Source of the DNA: Mytilus californianus
Lineage: Eukaryota; Mollusca; Bivalvia; Mytilida; Mytilidae
DNA: 64,000 nucleotides
NCBI RefSeq assembly: GCF_021869535.1
Contig: NW_026262669.1
Coordinates: 1,550,001 to 1,614,000, forward strand
Direction: 5' to 3'
The notes under the pieces were generated by a model. That model saw only the letters and a list, made by a program, of their open reading frames with translations. It did not search any database and was not told the origin of the DNA. Position 1 is the stretch's first letter; each line of letters begins with the position of its first letter. A program made the position numbers and the translations under genes. Shown piece by piece: positions 28,690 to 40,141 of the stretch.

Positions 28690-29150
28690 TCTTTAAAGGC
28701 CTGAAATCAAAGCTCTGTAAAGGACTGAAATCATAGCTCTGTAAAGCAATGAAAAAAGAACAGCAATAACTGCTTCTTGACTGGTATAGTGATTGAGATA
28801 ACAATTATCTTTCGATTCAAGTATAAAGAACTAGTTTTTCATGAATTAGACGTTATGTTTTGACATGATTTCTATATAATTAACCACGTCATATATAAGT
28901 ATGGCATTTATTGCATAAGCTGTGATTGTTTTTATGTAAATTATTTTTTAACCTGTAAACATTCAACAAATATCAATATTGTTATAATTTATGCTACATA
29001 TGTATTTATTTTGTATTTGCTTCATATATTTTTTATTTTAGACAGAGGTAAACAACTATCATACATTGAAATGTAAAATGTTTGTATCATGTGATCTTGG
29101 CACTGTATCATGTGATCTTGGCACAGCTGTTTATTTTGTATATATAAAAT
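28690..29150. other. Spacer downstream of USP8, nothing recognised
   Basis: A+T-rich with two short duplications (CTGAAATCAAAGCTCTGTAA / CTGAAATCATAGCTCTGTAA near 28700; CATGTGATCTTGGCAC twice near 29090). It may be part of a longer USP8 3' UTR. Confidence 0.35.
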
Positions 29151-29159
29151 AGACATAAA

Positions 29160-29542
29160 TATGGCAAGCCGTTTTACTATTTATTCTAACTTCAAGATAT
29201 CTAATAAACTTTATAAGATATCTCATATAATTTATTAGATATCTTATATAGTTTAAAAGATATCTTATATAATTTTATTATATGAGATATCATATAAACT
29301 ATATGAGATATCTTATAAACTATATAAGATACCTTATAAACTATATAAGATATCTTATATAAAAAATATTTATAAGATATCTAATAAACTTTATTAGATA
29401 TCTTACTTACTTTATAAGATATATTATAAAGTATATAAGATAAAGTTTATAAGATATCTTATAAAAACTAGATTATAAAAGATATCTTATATATTATATG
29501 AGATATCTTGAAGTTAGAATAAATAGTAAAACAGCTTGCCAT
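29160..29542. mobile_element. Hairpin element with AGATATCTTATA repeats and 44-bp inverted ends
   Basis: Left end ATGGCAAGCCGTTTTACTAT..., right end is its complement (ATAGTAAAACAGCTTGCCAT) with one mismatch, continuing inward through TTATTCTAACTTCAAGATAT on both sides. The interior is almost wholly AGATATCTTATA and TATAAGATATCT units in both orientations. ACATAAA precedes (29153-29159) and follows (29543-29549), a 7-bp target duplication. Confidence 0.88.
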
Positions 29543-29683
29543 ACATAAAACTATAAAACACCCTCATTAGCACAACCATGTCCAATAATGGAACTTCTAC
29601 CTACTACACAATCCCCTCTCCCCTTCTCCTTTTCATTTAAAAATGGCTGCCCAGAAATAAACTTTAGACATAAAGAGCCTACC

Positions 29684-29885
29684 AGTAGATTGATTGATTG
29701 ATAAATGCCACTTTCAGCACTCTTGATTATATCATGACTGCCAGTTTTTATTGGTGAAGAACCACCGACCCTGGACAGATAAATTGACAATCCTAGGCAA
29801 TAAAGACCAGAAGCTAACGTACATTGTTTGATGTTGAAAGGCTAGAGATCAATGTACACTTCTTAGACCACTCAGCGACCAAGGT
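29684..29885. repeat. GATTGATTG-headed interspersed element
   Basis: GATTGATTGATAAATGCCAC, TTTCAGCACTCTTGATTATA, GACTGCCAGTTTTTATTGGT and TAAATTGACAATCCTAGGCA, with the same order as 7485-7720. SINE-like by inference. Confidence 0.5.
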
Positions 29886-29889
29886 CCTT

Positions 29890-31560
29890 CCACCAATGGA
29901 ATTATCATTAGAGATTTAACTGACATTTTTAAACTGCTTTGCAGCTTGAAAAACATTTTTACTAAATTGGAATCATACTGGTGGTTGCATCATATCTTGT
30001 AGTTAATATGAGCCACTGTGCTTTGCGGGATCGACATCCCTATCTTCAAGCAAACGGATTCTATGGAGGCCTTCACTTTAGAAGAACATTTGTCAAATCA
30101 GTTCTTAAGCATTCAATTTCATATGATTATCAGATGCATTTATTTTGAATGTTCCACTGAAATACTTAATGTGTTGAAGGCTTGGAATGTTACTAATCAT
30201 AGAGTTTGTAGGTCACAAGATGTATATATGTATAGAGATCAAGAATATGATAGGTAAGCTGGTTTCTGAAGGTAAATACTCCCATCCACCCCCTTATTCT
30301 TAAATATATATATATAGATATTAATGTATAATTTGTTAATTTTTGTTAATTTGTTAAGTTTTATGCAGATTTATTGTTGTTTTGTACAGATTGTATTCAT
30401 CCCCTGTGTTACTATTTATAGACAGAATTCATCCCCTATTATATACTATTTATAGAATTTGTATATTTATAATCACTTAATTTACAAGCAATGTTCAAAT
30501 TAAATAGCCAGTAGTAGATTTTGTTTGGTTTGGAATGTTTTTGGATATAAAAGCAATCCTTTGGATAATAACGTCATATATATACTTATGTTATATGTCT
30601 ATGCTTAATAGAGATGTTTGATTTTAATAAGTGTGTTTGGAATTAAGTAATTATTGGATAAAATTTTATGAATTTCATGTGTCTGAAGCGCTTTTCTAGA
30701 TTTACTCTCATCATCTCATATTCTCAACATTCAAAGCAGAATATTTTAAAGTGATGGATGTATAAGAACTGAAACAGTTAAAGAGCTATACGACCAAAAA
30801 TTACCTAAATAAAAGCCAAATCTATCTAAGGCTAAGTGCTTTTTGGAGTACGGTATGCTATAAATGGGATATAATTAGCAGTTTGTATCCATGGAAACTT
30901 CAAGCATAAATTATGTCAGTCTTAGATGTCTTGGGAATTCTGAACACACTTTTACAAAATAAAAAGAACATCCTTATAATGTGAAGCCACTCTTAATATT
31001 TGTTTGGCCTATTTGATATCAATGGCTTTGTTTAGAATTTTTGTAATATTGCTTGTTATGTTGTGTAATAAATGATTTAAGTTGCAATTGACAAAGCACT
31101 CACTGCTCATTAATATTTCTTGAACTGATCTGATTGGTTGATTTAAATTAAACCATATGATTGCTATTCTTTTTCATTTTGATATTTTTTTTGGTTTGAA
31201 AGACCAACTGTTACATTTATTGAATTTTATTGGTTGATGGCATATCAAATGACCAAAAGATATTGAATTTCATTGGTTGGTCATTTGTGTGTTTTGTTGT
31301 CAAATCATCATGTAATGAAGATGTATTTATTTAATGAAAATTAAAAAAAACCTACTATTTTTTACATCTGCTACTTGTATTAATGCCATCTTTTGTGCAG
31401 TTTACCAGGTTAGCAACATGTATTATCTTTACTGCAGTTCTGTTATCTTTTTTCTTACTTTACCACTGGAGCAACATTTATTACTGTCTCACTTGTCGCA
31501 GAATGCGAGATATAGAGATTACCTTTCGGTGGCGGATTAAACAATGTGTATAAAGCTTAA
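29890..31560. other. Intergenic, mostly unassigned
   Basis: A+T-rich. A 79-codon open frame (30018-30257) followed by GGTAAGC looks exon-like by chance only; I find no matching acceptor context or domain. AATAAA occurs at about 31066. Confidence 0.3.
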
Positions 31561-31599
31561 TATTTCAGAAGGTAGAAGACCTGGATGCTTCATACCTTG

Positions 31600-32080
31600 T
31601 ATGTAGATGCCTAATGTGACGAAGTTTAAGACTGCCATGTGTCCATTATACTTGACCTCATTTTCATGCTTCAGCAACTTTGTCAAGTGAAATACTCACT
31701 TGATAACTATATTTGGTATATGGGATCCTTGCAAGGTCTACATGTCTGTCAGGCAGGCTTCACACGACCTTTACCTCATTTCATGGATCAGTGGTCAAGG
31801 TTAAGTTTTCATGGTCAAGTTCTTATCTGATATACTATAAGCAATAGGTCAACTATATTTTGTGTATGGAATGAGTGTAAGGTGTACATGTCTGACTGGC
31901 ACGTTTCATCTAACCTTGACTCATTTTCATGGTTCATTGGTCAATGTCAAGCTTTCATAGTTTTGTCAGTTTATCAGATACCATAAGTAATAGGTCAACT
32001 ATCTATATTTGGTGAATGGAATGATTTTAAGGTGTACATGTCTGTCTGGCAGGGTTCATCTGACCTTATTATTATTATTC
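31600..32080. repeat. ~120-160-bp degenerate tandem repeat
   Basis: TTGACCTCATTTTCATGNTTC, AGGTCAACTATATTTGG and AAGGTGTACATGTCTGNCTGG recur about four times. A single related fragment lies at 21036-21110. Confidence 0.75.
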
Positions 32081-32611
32081 AATCATGAGAACAAAAATAA
32101 TAAGCAGGGGAGACATTTTATCTTACGCACTCTTGTCATTCCTACAGGTTTGTCATATTTTTTGCTTGTTACCAGGTGAACTACTTTTGTATTGAGAAAC
32201 TGTCTTTTAAAATTGATTTACATTTTGTCATGTCGGGACCTTTTATAGCTTTCTTTACAGCATGTGTTTTGCTCATTGTTGTAGGCCCCACCTTTAGTTG
32301 TTTACATTTACATCATTTGGTCTCTTGTGGATAGTTGTCTCATTGGCAATCATACCACATCTCCTTATTTTAATACTTACAATGTAGAAAGTCATGAACT
32401 GTCATTGTAACAACCAGGGTCAAGGTCCAGAGATGAATCTCATACCACATCTCCTTATTTGAATATTTACAATGTAGCAGGACATCTCATGGACTGTCAT
32501 GGTAGAATGCTTACAACCTGCAGGGCCAAGGTCAAGGTCCAGAATCTTATGCCAGATCAATCCTAAGTCTAACACATCTTATTTGCTGCTTGTCAATCAA
32601 GCGTGAACAGC

Positions 32612-33095
32612 CTTGGTGGTCTTGTGGTAGCGTGTTCACTTCAGATGCAGGAGCTTGTGGGTTAAATCACAAGTCGGGTCAAACCAAATACTTAAAAATT
32701 GAAATTTGATGTTTTTGGGAGAAGCACACAGCATTTAGGAGTAAGATAAATGACTGGTCAGCTCGGAGTCAGAATACTGTAAATGCAGAAATTATTTTGA
32801 GGTTTCATTAATGTGAAAAATGCGACTGGGTGAGTCTTGCAATAATAAATACTTGCATTCTGATATCAGATACATATACCTGTATGCGAATTTTCCATTA
32901 ATCTCACACTTTTGTCCTTTCTTCCACAATAAAGTAATGTGACATCTCTTCCTGTTGCCTTGTCAAGGGAACTAGCACATAAAAATCCGGCTAATTGTGT
33001 CTGTCTGGTACAAAGCTGGATTTATATTATTAAATATCACATTAAAATGTTTGTTTCCTGATGTGCACGAAATATACTGAACGTTAAACACCAAT
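32612..33095 (+). repeat. tRNA-derived SINE split by a MITE
   Basis: Head at about 32615-32690: TTGGTGGTCTTGTGGTAGCG (A box TGGTCTTGTGG) and GGGTTAAATCAC (degenerate B box). The body GAAGCACACAGCATTTAGGA matches 7240-7480. The 3' part TTGCCTTGTCAAGGGAACTA, CTGATGTGCACGAAATATAC and GAACGTTAAACACCAA resumes after 32940. The break is filled by a TTTACAGTA-family MITE (32777-32938). Confidence 0.7.
32777..32938. mobile_element. TTTACAGTA-family MITE nested in the SINE
   Basis: Left TACTGTAAATGCAGAAATTA matches the family; the right end is decayed (TTCTTCCACAATAAAG). It interrupts the SINE between CGGAGTCAGAA and TAATGTGAC. Confidence 0.6.
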
Positions 33096-33129
33096 CCATC
33101 ATCATTTTCTTCAGCATGTGTCATTAAGA

Positions 33130-33985
33130 CAAAAGATTGTTTGGCTTGGAGTCACAATGGTGTATCCAGGGTGTTCCTGCTTGGCTTGGAGTCACAATGG
33201 TGTATCCAGGGTGTTCCTGCCTGGCTTGGAGTCACAATGGTGTATCCAGGGTCTTTCTGTTTGGCTTGGAATCAAACTGAAGTATCCAGGGTTGGTGACA
33301 TTTCTTCCTATTTGGCTTGGAGTCAATCACAATGGTGTGTTCGGTGTCTTCCAGTTTGGCTTGGAGTCACAATGGTGCATCCAGAGTCTTCCTGTTTGCT
33401 TGGAGTTGTTTGCTTGGAGTCACAATTGGTGTATCCAGGGTTGGTGACATGTCTTCCTGTTTGATTCGGAGTCACAATTGTTGTATCCAGGTTTGGTGAC
33501 ATGTCTTCCTGTTTGCCTTTGAGTCACAATTGGTGTATCCAGGGTTGGTGACAATGTCTTCTTGTTTGGCTTGGAGTCACAATTGGTGTATCCAGGGTTG
33601 GTGACAATGTCTTCATGTTTGGATTGGATTCACATTGGTGTATCCATGGTTGGTGACATGTCTTCCTGTTTGGCTTGGAGTCACAATTGGTGTGGTGTAT
33701 CCATGGTTGGTGACATGTCTTCCTGTGTGGCTTGGAGTGACAATGCTGTATCCAGGGTTGTGATGTCTTCCTGTTTGGCTTGGGTCACAATTGGTGTATC
33801 CATGGTTGGTGACATGTCTTCCGTTTTGGCTTGAAGTCACAATGATGTAGCCAGGGTTGGTGACATATCTTCCTGTCTGGCTTTGAATCACAATGGTGTA
33901 TCCTGGGTTGGCGACATGTCTTCCTGTTTGGCTTGGAGTCATTATGATGTCTCCGGGGTTTGGGACATGTCTTCATTGATACTGT
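33130..33985. repeat. ~51-54-bp minisatellite, about 16 copies
   Basis: TTGGCTTGGAGTCACAATGG, TGTATCCAGGGTTGGTGACA and TGTCTTCCTG, head to tail with frequent small changes. Frames on both strands stay open because units are close to multiples of three; none is a gene. Confidence 0.93.
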
Positions 33986-34076
33986 TACATTAGAAACCAC
34001 CAGTAGCATATTAAAAAGATCTTGATCAGCTTGTGGGTCTTTTACACAGGATTAATTTTCTTGCCACTGTCATGTG

Positions 34077-34295
34077 TTTTCATGTAGATGGGGTTTACAA
34101 AATAGAGAATCATGGGAAAAAAGTGCAGAATAAAGGGAAAAAACATAGAAACAAAATGGAAAGAAATAAAGAATAGAGAATAATGGGGTGCTGAAATGTA
34201 TAAAGAATAGAGACTAAGGTTCAAAATAAATAAAGAATAGAGAAAAATTGTATATAATACAGACAAGAAGGATCCCCATCCAGACCCTCATGTAG
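34077..34295. mobile_element. ATGAGGGTCT-ended element, uninterrupted copy
   Basis: Left CATGTAGATGGGGTTTACAA, right GGATCCCCATCCAGACCCTC then ATGT. Shares ATAATGGGGTGCTGAAATGT and TAAAGAATAGAGA with 27972-28372, and holds the empty target site. Confidence 0.65.
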
Positions 34296-34299
34296 AATA

Positions 34300-34900
34300 T
34301 GCAAATCATATTTACCATTGGATTTTAAGCATTCATCAATGTATGTCTACGTTATCACTACCAAATCTACGTTTACCAATTGTGCTACACATATTTTATT
34401 ACCACATTATCTACACTCCATTTTGACAGATGATATCGTGTATTTTTACCACTGTTTTACCAGGTGAGAAATGTGTATTTTTACTCATACAGTTTAGTCT
34501 TGAATCATTTTACAAGGTGAGCAACATATATATATGTACTTTTACTCCTATAGTTCAATCTTGAATACGTTTTACCAGGTGATCTACATGTATTATTACC
34601 AGTACAGGTTAATCTACACTGAATTTTACAAGGTGATCAACGTGTAGTTTTATTACAGTTTAACCAGCAACATTTATTCTACACTATTACCTGATGATAG
34701 TTTAGTCTACCAGTTGAACAAAATGTAGTTTTACTACCCCACTTTAGTCTAACAGCTAGTTTAGCTACTTGGATTACTACCAGTAAATTCGGTCTTATCT
34801 TCTATTTAACAGGTGAGCAACATTTGTTTACTACTGCAATTTAAATTTAACCAAACTTAAAATTATTCTCCTCTGAAACAACTAGACCAAATTTAACCAT
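34300..34900. repeat. Degenerate short repeats around TTTTACCAGGTGA
   Basis: TTTACCAGGTGA or TTTACAAGGTGA recurs at about 34457, 34510, 34570, 34625 and 34807 with variable spacing and TTTACTAC phrases. A decayed minisatellite. A related phrase recurs at 38280. Confidence 0.5.
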
Positions 34901-34969
34901 CTTTGCCACAATCATCATTGGAGTATCTAGTTTTAAAAATTATGTCCGATGACCCCGCTCGCTAACCAG

Positions 34970-36595
34970 CATGACCGACATGGGGGAAGTCGGAGGGGGG
35001 GGGGGTCCAATCCCGAAATCCCGGGTTTATTTTTGCTTTGTCCCGATTTCCCGGGCCTTATTTCACAATATCCCGAAATCCCGATAAAATCGCATATGCT
35101 TTTTGGGCAAAATACATTAATTAATGATTGTATACTGTTCAAAGCAATCGGTCAGTCTGTTGTACAGATTCCCTGTATCTAATTAATATAATCTAGTGAG
35201 CTTAGTTTAATTCAGATTACATTAACATGGAGATTGCGACATTCCAAAACTTAAAAGACACATAAATAAGTGAACTAGTTTGAGTTTTAAAAGAAGGTAA
35301 GACATTTTCGTCAGTTAGTTGGAGTATGACCTCTGAGAGTATGATAGTATACGTTATCACTCTTCTTTACTCTTTAACTTTTTTTGTGCTAATCCGAAGC
35401 CAGGATACAGTGTCAAGTAGTTATGCGTATGCAGTGTTTTCAATGTTTTTTTTTTTTGTAATTCTTTATTTGTTTCATGCCATTTCATTTTGTCCGACAT
35501 CTTTGTTTTTTTTTTTAATTCAATATGGGCCCTATTTAGCTCTGACATTATTCTGTAATAGCTTTGTATAGTGCTTCGAAATTTAAGATTGTGTAACCCG
35601 AAATCATAGAATTTTTTTTAGGGGGGGGCAAAAGTAGACGCTTTGGAAGGGTTCCTTTTTCTTTGAATATATGTACTTATCTTGTGCTGACGCAACTTGT
35701 TAAAATAGATATAAGAAGATGTGGTGAGTGCCAATGAGACAACTCTCCATCCAAGTCAAAATTTTATAAATGTAAACCATTATAGTTCAAAGTACGGTCT
35801 TCAACACGGAGCCTTGGCTCACACCGAACAGCAAGCTATAAAGGGCCCCAAAACTTACTAGTGTAAAACCATTCAAACGGGAAAATCAACGGTCTAATCT
35901 ATATAAAAAACGAGAAACGAGAAACACTTATGAACCACATCAACAAACGACAACTACTGACCATCAGATTTCTGACTTAGGACAGGTGCAAACAATTGCA
36001 GCGGGTTAAACGTTTTAATGGTACCAAACCTTCCACTAATCTGAAACAATAGTGTAACATATAAATCCTGTTTTGTTTCTGTGTGTGATCGTGTCCTTTG
36101 GTTTACTAATTTTTAATACACTTACATTTATAACTTTGACCATGTAAGATGAACAAAATTATCTTCGGAGAAACCAAAAGACTTAAAACTATAGAACAAA
36201 CAATGTGCAAATATATCCAAGTAGCCTATTAAATAAAACATAAACCGTTGTACAAATACACGAGGATTCAAAAGGAACAATCACAAACTGATCACCGAAC
36301 ACTAAAAAACATGCAAGAACCCCTATAAAAACCAGGAGTTAACCAAGGTGCTCTGAGAGGGTAAGCTAATGCAATTTTTTTTTTTCAAATAAGAGTCCCG
36401 ATAAATAAAAATCCCGAATTCCCGGACATAAAAACACGTAAATCCCGTGTCTCGATTAAACTAAATCCCGAAATCCCGATGATAATATAGCTCGTTCCCG
36501 GAATCCCGAACTTAAAAATGCACAATCCCGGAGTCTCGATAATGGTCCGACCCCCCCCCCCCCCCCCCTCCTTTTCCGACATTCCGACATGGCTA
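34970..36595. repeat. Composite bounded by inverted ATCCCGAAATCCCG blocks
   Basis: Left: GACCGACATGGGGGAAGTCG, a G run, then AATCCCGAAATCCCGGG. Right: AAATCCCGAAATCCCGATGA, a C run of 17-18, then TTTTCCGACATTCCGACATG. The G-run/C-run and GTCGGA/TCCGAC ends are inverted, while CCCGAAATCCCG stays in one orientation. The interior holds the AAGAAGATGTGGTAT repeat (35702-36010). Confidence 0.5.
35702..36025 (+). repeat. AAGAAGATGTGGTAT interspersed repeat, longest copy
   Basis: ATAAGAAGATGTGGTGAGTG, CCAACACGGAGCCTTGGCTCA-like phrase, AAGGGCCCCAAAACTTACTA, AACGAGAAACACTTATGAAC, then a tail CTGACTTAGGACAGGTGCAA and GCGGGTTAAACGTTTTAATG. This tail resembles the distal tail of the Naiad element. Confidence 0.7.
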
Positions 36596-36599
36596 AAGA

Positions 36600-37320
36600 T
36601 AGAACATATGGAGTAAAATGTCCGTTTTGTCTATTCTCTTGAAAATCCCTATATATAGAGAGAATCTGACGGTGAAAAATGTTTAAAATTATCATGTCTA
36701 GTGACATCAAAACTGCCAGACGACTTTTTGTAGGAGTTATTGCCCTTAAACGTCAAATTTTACCATTGTTTTTCAATTTTGCCTATTATCTTGAAAACTA
36801 ATATAGATAGATAGATAGAAACTTTTTTAAAAATAGCAAAAAGGATCAGCAAGACGACCAAGATGGTCTGTCGACTCCTTATTGAAGTTATTGTCCTTTA
36901 ATGACAATTTTTCCAAATTTGTTTGTGCATTTTTGCCGATTATCTTTGAAACTATAATAGATGGATAGAAACTTTGAATAGCAAAAAAATATATAATCAA
37001 GACAAGATCTACAAAAAGTTTATCTTGGCAGAAATCTTTATTTGATCTATCTTACATTAGTAATTACTTTAAAAAGGATAAAAGGTCAGCCGGAGACAAG
37101 ATCTACTAATACGTCAACATGGCCAGGAGACAAGATCTACTAATACATCAACATGACCAGGAGACAAGATCTACTAATACATCAACATGACCAGGAGACA
37201 AGATCTACTAATACGTCAACATGACCGAAATTGCCAGTTAATTTTTTAAAGAGGTATTGTCCTTCAATGATGATTATTACCACAAAGTGGCCATTGTTAA
37301 AGATGCAGGTGAGAGACACA
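36600..37320. repeat. Degenerate repeats and a 34-bp minisatellite
   Basis: GTTATTGNCCTTNAA, TTTTGCCNATTATCTTGAAA and ATAGATAGAAACTTT recur at about 36735, 36885 and 37255. At 37090-37215 there are four copies of GACAAGATCTACTAATACAT then CAACATGACCAGGA. Confidence 0.75.
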
Positions 37321-37547
37321 GGTTTTTTTAGATCTTTTAGTTCATATTTCAATTTAGTCTACACTACATTTGACTGATACCACAATCCCGTCCACGTATT
37401 GGACATACCAAATAAGACCAATCACCGGGTTTGTACGGCTTGTAAAACAAGAGCGACATGACTGGTGCCACGCGTGGAGCAAGATCTGCTTACCCTTCCA
37501 GAACACCTTAGGTCTTCCCCGGTTTTTTACTGGATTCGTGTAGTATT

Positions 37548-37742
37548 AGTAATAGCAAATTACTAATAGAAGTTGGTAGATATACTATAACGCCTTTAGA
37601 ACAGAGAATTTGTCCACTTTGCAAGGATGGAATTGAAGATGAATTCCATTTCCTCATTAAATGTAAAGCGTTAGAATTTAATAGAAATATACACTTTTGT
37701 AATTTAAGTGATATAGTTCCATCTTTTGTTAATATTGTCTGA
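37548..37742 (+). pseudogene. C-terminal fragment of a non-LTR (LINE) polyprotein
   Basis: A 64-codon frame ending in TGA at 37740: LLIEVGRYTITPLEQRICPL then CKDGIEDEFHFLIKCKA. The CPLC...EDEFHFLIKC pattern is the Cys/His cluster near the C terminus of many invertebrate LINE ORF2 proteins (family knowledge). No RT or endonuclease sequence precedes it, so it is a 5'-truncated relic. The following A+T-rich stretch to about 38250 may be its 3' UTR, but I see no tail. Confidence 0.65.
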
Positions 37743-38529
37743 ACAAGATAAATGTAGTTTCAAAAGTAATGATACTGACATTTGTACTGTATGTGTAGCT
37801 GGAATAAGCGATATGTATGATTCGAACATTCATTTAAAGCAAACATAATGTTGCTAAGAACTGTTGTAGTATTAAAGCTTATTGTAATAGCTTGAATTAA
37901 TAATATAGTATGAATAACACCTCCACGCAATGTAGATATAAAATATGTGTCTCTTATCATTGAGAAAATATGTCTGTATATTTGTTTTTGTTTATTTTTG
38001 TCTATTTTTTGTATTTGTATTTTGTAAATGTCAGCTGGTATCATTCCTGTATTGGAATTTACACCAATAAAATTATTTGATTTGATTTTTGTTTCTCAGT
38101 CTTTAGTTTTCAATATTGTGTTTTGTTTACCTTGTTTGTCTTTCGGTCGTTTTTCGTTTTTCGTTTATGCCATAGCATTGTCAGTTCGTTTTCGACTAAT
38201 GATTTTGACTATCCGTAGCTTTGTTATCTTCTGCCTCTCTGTTACTACATGTACTATGTGAGTAACACTGATGTATTTTACCACTACCGTGTTTATACTA
38301 CATTTCACATATTAATCAGGTGAATAACATTAAAAATTGGATCCGCCAATTATGAATGGCCGATTACGGGTGCACAGAGGCCAAACGTCTCTAGCTTTTA
38401 GGTTAATCGAAAAAAAAACTCATTTTTCAACACCATAAACCCTATTCCAAAGTTAAATGGTCGTTCCCGAGCTTTTGATTTTGCCATTTGATTAGGGACT
38501 TTCCGTTTTGAATTTTGCTCGGAGTTCGG

Positions 38530-39182
38530 TATTTTTATACGACCGCAAAATATTTGGCAAAATAATTATATCTGAAATTGTACCAAAAGTTTCAATACCA
38601 CAAGTAGAAGGTTGGGATTCATTTTGGGGTATAAACTGCCCAAACCGTTCAGGAATTAGGGGCCAAAAAGGGTCTAAAACAAGCATTTTTCTAGTTTTCA
38701 GACAATAACTTGTGTTTAATTGTATGGATGTCTCTTATTAATTTGTACCACATTTTACAAAAAGAAAATTTCTTCAAAATTGGAGGGGGGTAAAAAAAAA
38801 TTTTTTGGGGGGTTCAATTTTTTCCCACAAGATTTAAGAAATTGTCAATTTTCCAAAGAAAAAAAAATGGGTGTCACAATTTATTTTGCTAATTCTTTGT
38901 ATATGGTCTGAAAATAGATTTACTAAGTATTGTGCAACAACAGTGTATAGCACAACAGCAAGAAATCTTCAATTGAATATAAATTCAAATCATACAACCA
39001 ATTTAAAGTTCTTTGACTACATTTATTCTGTGTCAGAAACCTATAATGTGTCAAATATTTAATTACAATCCAAATTCAGACCTGTATCAAGCTTGAATAT
39101 TGTGTCCAGTTTTGCCCCAACTGTTTAGGGTTGGACCTCTGCGGTCGTATCCAGCTGCGCTCGGCGAAGCAGTTTATTGTTA
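38530..39182. mobile_element. TATACGACCGC element, short complete copy
   Basis: Left TTTTTATACGACCGCAAAAT, right CTGCGGTCGTATCCAGCTGC then GCAGTTTATTGTTATT. One ~160-bp monomer (GGAATTAGGGGCCAAAAA, CAGACAATAACTTGTGTTTA) plus one end module (CCTATAATGTGTCAAATATT). This gives the minimal structure of the family: head, one monomer, end. Confidence 0.85.
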
Positions 39183-39719
39183 TTTTACTTTTTTCCATTT
39201 GGACATTTACTCCTTTCCTCGAATCTTTCACAATCAAATAACTTTAAAATGATTTTCGGAATTAGAAATAAAACCTTCAATTCACGGGGAAACCCAGTCA
39301 CCTTGAATTTCTAATTTTAACACATCACTTTGATTGGCTTCTATTTTTGCATAATTTTATGTTTGGAATTCCAAATTTCGGGCAGTTTGCCAATCATATA
39401 ATACAAGACAAAAGGATGTTTTGCATCTTGACTTTTTAGGGGAATCTTTGTAATCTCTATTTTTTAACAATAATCTACGTCGAAGTTTGTGTGAAATTGT
39501 AAACTAAACCAAAGAGGTGTCTGGTGATATAGTACTGTAGTACACGTTTCTTGTGTATGTTGTTAAAAATGGACTCGTCTATGGATGAAAAGAATCCTTT
39601 TTAAATTATTCTTGTAATACCCGTCCAGATGTCTGAGAATTTACAATGAGTATTCGTCTAATGCTTTTTTCAATCAGAGTGAAATACATAACTTTTCAAC
39701 AAATGGTAAGAAAATAAAT

Positions 39720-40141
39720 TTTCAAAACGATCTCTCTCCGCGAAGAATAAATGTATCTAGGTCATGACTCACACAGGTGTTTTGTGTATATACATTCGGA
39801 ACACGATCATTTAAACAGGCGCGCGTCTTTCGATCTTTTTACATCTTTATAATAAAATAGAAACATCTAGTTTACAAATTTAAAAGAACATTTTATTACA
39901 ATCACAAACTTTGTATACATTAACTTTTTTTAAGATGTCAAGGGCATGTATCGATAAAAATACTACCGAGACACGCACCTTTACAGATGTGTTTGGACGA
40001 ATCTACTAAAATTACACACAGGGGATGGCAGGCAGTTGTTTATACGGCCGACAAGTACGTCGGTGATACACAGCTGTGGAAAATGTTAATTTGTTAATGA
40101 TTTAGGAAATTCCGATTTATGTGTTATATACGTTAGGAAAG
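39720..40141 (+). promoter_or_regulatory. Candidate SIN3 promoter and non-coding first exon
   Basis: A patch with locally dense CpG in an A+T-rich background (CTCTCCGCGAAG, GGCGCGCGTCTTTCGATC, ACGGCCGACAAGTACGTCGG). It ends at a consensus donor, GGAAAG|GTAAGT at 40141, with no ATG-initiated frame of note. The ATG-bearing SIN3 exon begins at 42963. The TSS and link to SIN3 are inferred. Confidence 0.4.

Noticed and set aside
30018..30257. A 79-codon plus-strand frame followed by GGTAAGC
   Set aside because: No domain, no partner exon, no clear acceptor; kept only as unassigned spacer.
32612..32690. A functional tRNA gene
   Set aside because: A and B boxes are recognisable but the cloverleaf arms do not pair and the B box is mutated; it is the head of a SINE.
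33118..33942. Overlapping open frames of 60-109 codons on both strands
   Set aside because: They lie in a ~51-54-bp minisatellite; openness on several frames follows from the period.
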